Part shown: positions 7,127 to 14,304 of the stretch, in pieces | How positions within the stretch are numbered: position 1 is the first letter of the stretch | How the letters are laid out: each line of letters starts with the position of its first letter | NCBI GenBank assembly: GCA_030743445.1 | Contig: JASLSL010000181.1 | Span: forward strand, 1-14,304 | Origin: Alphaproteobacteria bacterium | GTDB taxonomy: Bacteria; Pseudomonadota; Alphaproteobacteria; UBA8366 | Direction of reading: 5' to 3' | Length of the DNA: 14,304 nt | Translations under genes and position numbers: made by a program | The notes under the pieces: generated by a model | Told to the model about the DNA's origin: nothing | Database searches by the model: none | What the model saw: only the letters and a program-made list of their open reading frames with translations

Positions 7127-7348
7127 ATGCGCGATGTTCCAAAAAATCCGGACACGAGATTCGTCGTTCTGGTAGCGGCGATCCTCGCGCTCGACATGGT
7201 CGCGGCGGTCTCCAGCGTCGCCGGCGTCGAGCCCGCCACGCCGATGGGACTCGAATGGTCCAACCCCACCCATCACGACACCGACTCACTCTACGACCGG
7301 TTCGGCGAGACCATGCCAGACGACTACAGCGAAGAGGTCGAGTCGTGA
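7127..7348 (+). CDS. Hypothetical small membrane-anchored or secreted protein
   Basis: The 73-residue product has a short charged start (MRDVPKNPDTR), one hydrophobic segment (about residues 12-33, FVVLVAAILALDMVAAV) and a polar acidic C-terminus ending DDYSEEVES. This fits a single-pass inner-membrane protein with its tail outside, or an exported peptide. I chose the ATG at 7127 because AGGAG lies 9 nt upstream. The frame also has ATGs at 7094, 7067 and 6968 with weak or no ribosome sites. The stop is only 3 nt from the stop of the convergent SDR gene. I do not recognise a family and assign no function. Confidence 0.6.
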   Translation: MRDVPKNPDTRFVVLVAAILALDMVAAVSSVAGVEPATPMGLEWSNPTHHDTDSLYDRFGETMPDDYSEEVES

Positions 7349-7351
7349 CAG

Positions 7352-8092
7352 CTACCCGATGCGACCGCCGCCGACCCTGATATTGGCCCCGGTGGTGTAG
7401 GACGCCTTCTCCGACAACAACCACATGACCGCTTCGGCGATCTCCTCGGGCTCGGCGATACGTCCGATCGGGATTCCGGGCCCCTCCGTCTCGAGCTTGT
7501 CCGGCGACGGCATGTCCGTCCGGGTCAGGCCCGGCGCCACCGCGTTGACCCGGATGCCCTCGCCCGCGACTTCCTGGCTGAGCCCGATGGTCAAACTGTT
7601 CACGGCACCCTTCGAAGCGGCATAGAGCACGCCTTGGCCGGGGCCGCCGAGCTTGGCGGCGCCCGAGGAGATGTTGACGATCGCCCCACCCTTGCCGCCA
7701 TGCTTGGTCGACATCCGCTTGATCGCCTCGCGGGCGCAGATGAAATATCCGGTCACGTTGACCGCCAGGGTATGGCTGATGTCGTCGGCCGAAAGCGCCT
7801 CCAGCCGCCCGCGCGGACCGTGCACGCCGGCGTTGTTGACCAGACCCGTGATCGGTCCGAGCTCGCTCTCCGCCGTCTCGAACAGGCGCACGATGTCGGC
7901 CTCGACCGAGGTATCGGCCTGGGCAGCGATCGCCTTGGCGCCGGCCTTCTCGACCTCGGCCGCGACCGCCCGGGCCGCCGCCTCGTTGTCGCGGTAGTTG
8001 ACGCAGACAGCGTGTCCCGCGGCGGCGCAGAGCAGTGCCGTCGCGGCGCCGATGCCGCGGCTGCCGCCGGTGATGATGGTGACCTCACCCAT
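7352..8092 (-). CDS. Short-chain dehydrogenase/reductase (YgfF-like)
   Basis: The 246-residue product is a classical SDR with a single Rossmann domain. The cofactor motif TGGSRGIG is at 8-15, NNAG at 86-89 and the structural Asn at 112. The catalytic Ser143 lies in NISSG, with Tyr157 and Lys161 in YAASK. NYR at 32-34, just after the second strand, suggests a preference for NADP(H). The overall pattern is close to E. coli YgfF-type proteins, whose substrate is not settled. The start at 8092 has AGGGG 8 nt upstream. A longer frame up to 8164 would run through the sspB terminator and is rejected. Because that terminator lies 52 nt upstream, the gene needs its own promoter in the short gap or depends on read-through. 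Confidence 0.93.
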   Translation of the reverse strand: MGEVTIITGGSRGIGAATALLCAAAGHAVCVNYRDNEAAARAVAAEVEKAGAKAIAAQADTSVEADIVRLFETAESELGPITGLVNNAGVHGPRGRLEALSADDISHTLAVNVTGYFICAREAIKRMSTKHGGKGGAIVNISSGAAKLGGPGQGVLYAASKGAVNSLTIGLSQEVAGEGIRVNAVAPGLTRTDMPSPDKLETEGPGIPIGRIAEPEEIAEAVMWLLSEKASYTTGANIRVGGGRIG

Positions 8093-8144
8093 GTCGAATT
8101 CCCCTGTGCTGAAGTTACGCGACGCGACCTTAGCACGGGATCGC

Positions 8145-8166
8145 AAAAAAGGGTGCCGAAGCACCC
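8145..8166 (-). terminator. Rho-independent terminator after sspB
   Basis: On the minus strand GGGTGC (8166-8161), loop TTCG and GCACCC (8156-8151) form a perfect 6-bp stem with a stable UUCG tetraloop, followed by six T (8150-8145). It begins 27 nt after the sspB stop and separates the ssrA-sspB unit from the SDR gene. Confidence 0.95.
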
Positions 8167-8193
8167 CTGCGATCGGCTCCCGGATTCGAGTCG

Positions 8194-8718
8194 CTATTTT
8201 TTGCGGAAGGCGTCGAGGGCGACCACGTTGCCGTCGGCGGTCTTCTCCCCGCCCTCGGCGGGCTCTTCGCCGTCTTGTTCCGGCCCCGCATCCGCTTCCT
8301 CGCCGGCTTCGTTCTCGGCATCGGCCGGCAACGCCATCTCGGGCAGCTCGACCTCGCTCTCGCTCTCGAACTGGAGCTGCAGGCCGAAATTGACCGAGGG
8401 ATCGGCGAAGGCGGTGATCGCCTCGAACGGTATGACCAGCCGCTCGTGCAGGTCGTTGAAGCTCAAGGTCACCGCGAAGCCGTCCTCTTCGACCTCGAGA
8501 TCCCAGTACTGGTGCTGCAGGACGATGGTCATCTCCTCGGGATACTTCTCGTGGAGATGGTCCGGCAACTCGACTTGCGCATGGTCGGTCTGGAAGGTGA
8601 TGTAGAGGTGGTGGGCGCCGGGAAGTCCGAATTCGACGATCTGCAGCAGCGACTCGCGCACCACGGTGCGCAACGCCCGCTCGACCATCCGGTCGTATCG
8701 CAGCAGATCCTTGCTCAT
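8194..8718 (-). CDS. sspB: SspB, ClpXP adaptor for ssrA-tagged proteins (alpha type)
   Basis: SspB binds the N-terminal part of the ssrA tag on proteins released from stalled ribosomes and tethers them to the ClpX unfoldase, speeding degradation by ClpXP. The 174-residue product begins with the alpha-type pattern MSKDLLRYDRMVERALRTVV, followed by a compact substrate-binding domain (to about residue 117, with LYITFQT and FGLQLQF). Next comes a long acidic, disordered linker (about 118-160), then a conserved C-terminal tail NVVALDAFRKK, the expected ClpX-docking segment. The start at 8718 is set by AGGGAG 5 nt upstream; an in-frame extension to 8826 would run through the tmRNA coding piece. The gene lies directly downstream of ssrA on the same strand and has its own terminator. 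Confidence 0.96.
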   Translation of the reverse strand: MSKDLLRYDRMVERALRTVVRESLLQIVEFGLPGAHHLYITFQTDHAQVELPDHLHEKYPEEMTIVLQHQYWDLEVEEDGFAVTLSFNDLHERLVIPFEAITAFADPSVNFGLQLQFESESEVELPEMALPADAENEAGEEADAGPEQDGEEPAEGGEKTADGNVVALDAFRKK

Positions 8719-8834
8719 CGCACTCCCTCGCGGCCCGGGTTGTTCGGTCGGCTGGACCGCGCCGGGCCGAGACCCGGAAGTGGGGGGCTTCTGTTGCCCG
8801 GTGCCCCCCGGACCGCGCTTACCCAATCAGAAGA

Positions 8835-8876
8835 TTAAGCAGCGAGGCGGGCAGTGCCCGCGAAGTTATCGTTGGC
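8835..8876 (-). other. ssrA: ssrA proteolysis-tag reading frame
   Basis: Codons from the GCC resume codon (8876-8874) to the TAA stop (8837-8835) encode ANDNFAGTARLAA; with the alanine carried by the tmRNA itself the full tag is AANDNFAGTARLAA. The start ANDNF matches known alphaproteobacterial tags (Caulobacter: AANDNFAEEFAVAA) and is the part contacted by SspB. The end LAA is the classical ClpX-recognised C-terminus, as in the E. coli tag. Confidence 0.95.
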
Positions 8877-8962
8877 ATGTAATGCCTTGGCCCGATAACG
8901 GTGGTACCATACCGAACGCAGACACATACCTTTACCACGCACGTCGATCCTAGTTCGCCCCC

Positions 8963-9013
8963 ATGGGCGGGCGATCTTCGATGCCGATCCGGCATCTCGA
9001 TCGCCCGGGAAAC
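8963..9013 (-). other. Excised intervening segment of the permuted tmRNA precursor
   Basis: This 51-nt segment joins the encoded CCA end of the acceptor piece to the 5' G of the coding piece. It folds into a two-part hairpin: GGGCGATC (9006-8999) with GATCGCCC (8976-8969) outside, and GATGCCG (8996-8990) with CGGCATC (8986-8980) inside. In two-piece tmRNAs this part is removed by tRNA-type processing (RNase P at the new 5' end, 3'-processing nucleases at CCA). Confidence 0.88.
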
Positions 9014-9100
9014 TGGTGGAGGCGCCGGGTACTGCCCCCGGGTCCGTAGCGCTTATTTCGCATGGCCCTTTAGCGCCATAGTCGGTTGCCCGACAGATTG

Positions 9101-9130
9101 AATATAGGGAGAGTCGAGGGTCTGGTACAA
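9101..9130 (-). promoter_or_regulatory. Probable ssrA promoter
   Basis: On the minus strand TTGTAC (9130-9125) and TATATT (9106-9101) are separated by 18 nt. The -10 matches 5 of 6 consensus positions and the -35 matches 3. Transcription would start near 9094, just before the acceptor piece. It probably also drives sspB, since no terminator with a T tract lies between the two genes. Confidence 0.6.
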
Positions 9131-9178
9131 GGGCGGTGACGGACTAATCGCCGGACTCAAGGTATTCCGGCCGCGACT

Positions 9179-9192
9179 CGGGGATATCCCCG
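9179..9192. repeat. 14-bp perfect palindrome upstream of thyA
   Basis: CGGGGATATCCCCG reads the same on both strands and has no spacer. It lies between the ssrA promoter and thyA, about 67 nt before the thyA start. It could be an operator for thyA, for ssrA, or neither; no family-specific site was recognised. Confidence 0.6.
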
Positions 9193-9222
9193 CGATCCCC
9201 GCTATCCACAGACCGGGTACGC

Positions 9223-9258
9223 TTCCCCGGCCGCGCCGGGTGAGGTATTTTAGTTCCC
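9223..9258 (+). promoter_or_regulatory. thyA upstream region, possible leaderless-transcript promoter
   Basis: No Shine-Dalgarno sequence lies within normal distance of the thyA ATG; the nearest GAGG is 14 nt away. A -10-like TATTTT (9246-9251) stands exactly 7 nt before the ATG, with a weak -35 (TTCCCC, 9223-9228) after a 17-nt spacer. Transcription could therefore start at or very near the A of ATG. The hairpin CCCGGC-CGC-GCCGGG (9226-9240) overlaps the spacer. Confidence 0.35.
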
Positions 9259-10053
9259 ATGCAGCAATATCTCGATTTGCTTCGCCGGGTCCGCGAGGGT
9301 GGCGCCGACAAGGGGGACCGCACCGGGACCGGCACGCTCAGCATTTTCGGCCACCAGATGCGGTTCGACCTCGCCGCCGGCTTCCCGATGGTCACGACCA
9401 AGAAGCTGCACCTGAAATCGATCGTCTACGAGCTGCTGTGGTTCCTGAAGGGCGACACCAACATCGGCTACCTGAAGCAGCATGGCGTGCGCATCTGGGA
9501 CGAGTGGGCCGACTGGAACGGCGACCTCGGCCCGGTCTACGGCGCCCAGTGGCGCTCGTGGCCGGCGCCGGATGGAAAAACAATCGACCAGTTCGCCGAG
9601 GTCATGGCCGAAATCGAGGCCAACCCCGAGTCGCGTCGCCACATCGTCAGCGCCTGGAACGTCGCCGAGCTCGACCGGATGGCGCTGATGCCGTGCCACT
9701 GCCTGTTTCAGTTCCACGTCGCCGAGGGAAAGCTGTCGTGCCAGCTCTATCAGCGCAGCGCCGACCTGTTTCTCGGCGTGCCGTTCAACATCGCCTCCTA
9801 CTCGCTGCTGACCCTGATGGTGGCGCAGGCGACCGGGCTCGAGCCCGGCGAGTTCGTCCATACCTTCGGCGACGCGCATATCTACCTCAACCATCTCGAG
9901 CAGGTCGACGAGCAGCTCGCGCGCGAGCCCTATCCGCTGCCGTCGATGCGGATCAACGACGCGGTCGACGATATTTTCGGCTTCGACTTCGACGACTTCA
10001 CGCTCGAGAACTACCGCTTCCACCCGCACATCCCGGCCCAGGTCGCCGTCTAG
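9259..10053 (+). CDS. thyA: Thymidylate synthase
   Basis: ThyA methylates dUMP to dTMP with 5,10-methylenetetrahydrofolate, giving dihydrofolate. The 264-residue length equals E. coli ThyA, and the key residues fall at the same numbers: Arg21 in DRTGTGT, Trp80, the arginines of ESRRHIV (126-127), catalytic Cys146 in MPCHCLFQF, QRSADLFLGVPFNIASY with Asn177, and His207/Tyr209 in GDAHIYLNH. The enzyme is a cytosolic homodimer. The start is fixed by family length, although no ribosome site precedes it. folA follows 34 nt downstream on the same strand, the common pairing that recycles the dihydrofolate made here. It is divergent from ssrA. Confidence 0.98.
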   Translation: MQQYLDLLRRVREGGADKGDRTGTGTLSIFGHQMRFDLAAGFPMVTTKKLHLKSIVYELLWFLKGDTNIGYLKQHGVRIWDEWADWNGDLGPVYGAQWRSWPAPDGKTIDQFAEVMAEIEANPESRRHIVSAWNVAELDRMALMPCHCLFQFHVAEGKLSCQLYQRSADLFLGVPFNIASYSLLTLMVAQATGLEPGEFVHTFGDAHIYLNHLEQVDEQLAREPYPLPSMRINDAVDDIFGFDFDDFTLENYRFHPHIPAQVAV

Positions 10054-10087
10054 GCCGGCGCGGGCATCCGGGCGAGGCCCCTTGACG

Positions 10088-10576
10088 ATGCGCGTCTCCC
10101 TGATCGTGGCGATGGCGGAGAACCGCGTGATCGGCAACGCCGGCGAGCTGCCGTGGCGGCTCCCGACCGACCTCGCGTACTTCAAGCGGATCACCATGGG
10201 GAAGCCGGTCCTTATGGGCCGCAAGACCTGGGAGGCGATCGGCCGACCGCTGCCGGGCCGCAAGAACATCGTCGTCACCCGCAACCAAGCCTTCGCCGCC
10301 GAGGATGCGGTGGTGGTCCACTCGCTCGACGCGGCGCTGGACCTGGTCGGGAGCGCGGAGGAAGTGATGGTGATCGGCGGCGAGGAGATCTACCGCCTCG
10401 CGCTGGCCCGCGCCGACCGCATCTACCTGACCGAGGTCAATTTGGTGCCCGCGGGCGACGCCCGCTTTCCCGACCTCGACCCGGCCGAATGGCGCGAGGC
10501 GAGCCGCGAGAACCACGGATCGCAAGGAGGCGCCCCGGCGCACAGCTTCGTGGTGCTGGATCGGGTGGCGGGCTGA
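10088..10576 (+). CDS. folA: Dihydrofolate reductase
   Basis: FolA reduces dihydrofolate to tetrahydrofolate with NADPH, restoring the cofactor used by ThyA. The 162-residue protein has the standard order: SLIVAMAENRVIG at the start, LPWRLPTDL with the active-site acid Asp28 (Asp27 in E. coli), MGRKTWEAIGRPLPGRKNIVVTR (43-65), the NADPH-loop VIGGEEIYRLAL, and YLTEVN. GAGG (10074-10077) lies 10 nt before the ATG at 10088 and 4 nt before an in-frame TTG at 10082, so the TTG start, two residues longer, is a real alternative. It is very likely co-transcribed with thyA. The stop is 4 nt from the stop of the convergent oxoprolinase-like gene, and no intrinsic terminator was found in the gap. Confidence 0.97.
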   Translation: MRVSLIVAMAENRVIGNAGELPWRLPTDLAYFKRITMGKPVLMGRKTWEAIGRPLPGRKNIVVTRNQAFAAEDAVVVHSLDAALDLVGSAEEVMVIGGEEIYRLALARADRIYLTEVNLVPAGDARFPDLDPAEWREASRENHGSQGGAPAHSFVVLDRVAG

Positions 10577-10580
10577 GCTT

Positions 10581-14225
<3,645 letters not shown>

Positions 14226-14235
14226 GCCTTGCTCC

Positions 14236-14270
14236 CCAAATGATTTGGCGCGCGAAAGTGACAATTTCAC
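14236..14270. promoter_or_regulatory. Two inverted repeats upstream of the oxoprolinase-like gene
   Basis: CCAAAT-G-ATTTGG (14236-14248) is a perfect 6-bp inverted repeat just above the ribosome site. GTGA-CAATT-TCAC (14258-14270) is a second, shorter one 9 nt further up. Both sit where a repressor could cover the promoter or early transcript. The second has the general form of GntR- or CRP/FNR-type sites, but the arms are too short to assign a family. No cognate regulator is in the window. Confidence 0.4.
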
Positions 14271-14277
14271 GCCCCCC

Positions 14278-14302
14278 GGTCAACGCCCTTGGGTCAACGC
14301 CC
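14278..14302. repeat. Tandem 11-bp direct repeat at the right window edge
   Basis: GGTCAACGCCC occurs at 14278-14288 and again at 14292-14302, a 14-bp period. On the minus strand each copy contains TTGACC, so one may serve as the -35 of the oxoprolinase-like gene, although no good -10 follows at 17 nt. Further copies may lie beyond the window. Confidence 0.7.
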
Positions 14303-14304
14303 CT

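Larger units (their letters stand above)
8754..9094 (-). ncRNA. ssrA: Transfer-messenger RNA, circularly permuted two-piece type
   Basis: tmRNA rescues stalled ribosomes and adds a degradation tag. The gene is permuted as in alphaproteobacteria. The acceptor piece comes first (about 9092-9014) and ends in T arm CCGGG-GGCAGTA-CCCGG, acceptor strand CGCCTCC (9024-9018), A and an encoded CCA (9016-9014). A spacer follows (9013-8963), then the coding piece from 8962. Its 5' GGGGGCG (8962-8956) pairs with the acceptor strand over 7 bp, including the G3-U70 pair read by alanyl-tRNA synthetase, and is followed by GGATCGACG. The tag frame is 8876-8835. Downstream, GGGGGGC (8809-8803) pairs with GCCCCCC (8788-8782), and the loop's CCGGGC (8801-8796) can pair with GCCCGG (8767-8762), an H-type pseudoknot. 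The outer ends are estimates; the coding piece would be about 210 nt and the acceptor piece about 80 nt, usual sizes for this type. Confidence 0.96.

Noticed and set aside
8093..8164. N-terminal extension of the SDR protein
   Set aside because: It would start inside the sspB terminator hairpin, and SDRs of this type start directly at the cofactor strand.
8719..8826. N-terminal extension of SspB by 36 residues
   Set aside because: It lies within tmRNA structure, and a good ribosome site plus the family start MSKDLLRYDR support 8718.
9250..10284. Minus-strand open frame opposite thyA and folA
   Set aside because: It spans two well-defined genes and their gap on the other strand, has low-information composition and no ribosome site.

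Overview
The window is GC-rich DNA (AT-rich only in short intergenic patches) from an alphaproteobacterium. A Rhodospirillales-like lineage is my best guess. The strongest evidence is a circularly permuted, two-piece tmRNA gene (minus strand, about 8754-9094) whose tag reads ANDNFAGTARLAA. An alpha-type SspB adaptor gene lies directly downstream of it. The split tmRNA and the ANDNF tag start are both typical of alphaproteobacteria. The other genes (class I fumarase, RHH_4-type regulator, AsmA-family protein, thyA-folA, fused hydantoinase/5-oxoprolinase) fit this origin. I see no insertion sequence, phage gene, CRISPR array or tRNA gene. This looks like compact chromosomal DNA, not a mobile island.

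Layout, left to right. Positions 3-1820 (+) are the C-terminal part of an AsmA-family protein cut by the window edge. Convergent to it are a small ribbon-helix-helix protein (1834-2115, -) and an alpha/beta hydrolase (2252-2884, -). Divergent from the hydrolase is the most unusual protein, a CheW domain joined by an acidic linker to a group I truncated haemoglobin (3084-4232, +). It ends in a strong terminator that lies inside the last codons of the opposing TfoX_N-domain gene (4280-4654, -). That gene shares an ATGA overlap with the upstream class I fumarase (4651-6294, -). A small lipoprotein (6420-6803, -), a structured spacer and a short membrane-anchored ORF (7127-7348, +) follow, then a short-chain dehydrogenase (7352-8092, -).

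The next block handles stalled-ribosome products: sspB (8194-8718, -), with an intrinsic terminator behind it, and ssrA (about 8754-9094, -) just upstream. The RNA that tags stalled proteins and the adaptor expected to carry them to ClpXP may share one transcript. Divergent from ssrA is the folate/dTMP pair thyA (9259-10053, +) and folA (10088-10576, +). A 1214-residue fused HyuA-HyuB/5-oxoprolinase-like enzyme (10581-14225, -) fills the right end. Its upstream region carries two inverted repeats and a tandem repeat at the window edge.

The genes alternate strands with very small convergent gaps (13, 3 and 4 nt, plus one overlap), so the window holds several short transcription units and no single large operon. 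The best candidates for something new are the CheW-truncated-haemoglobin fusion and the ssrA-sspB linkage with its tag variant.
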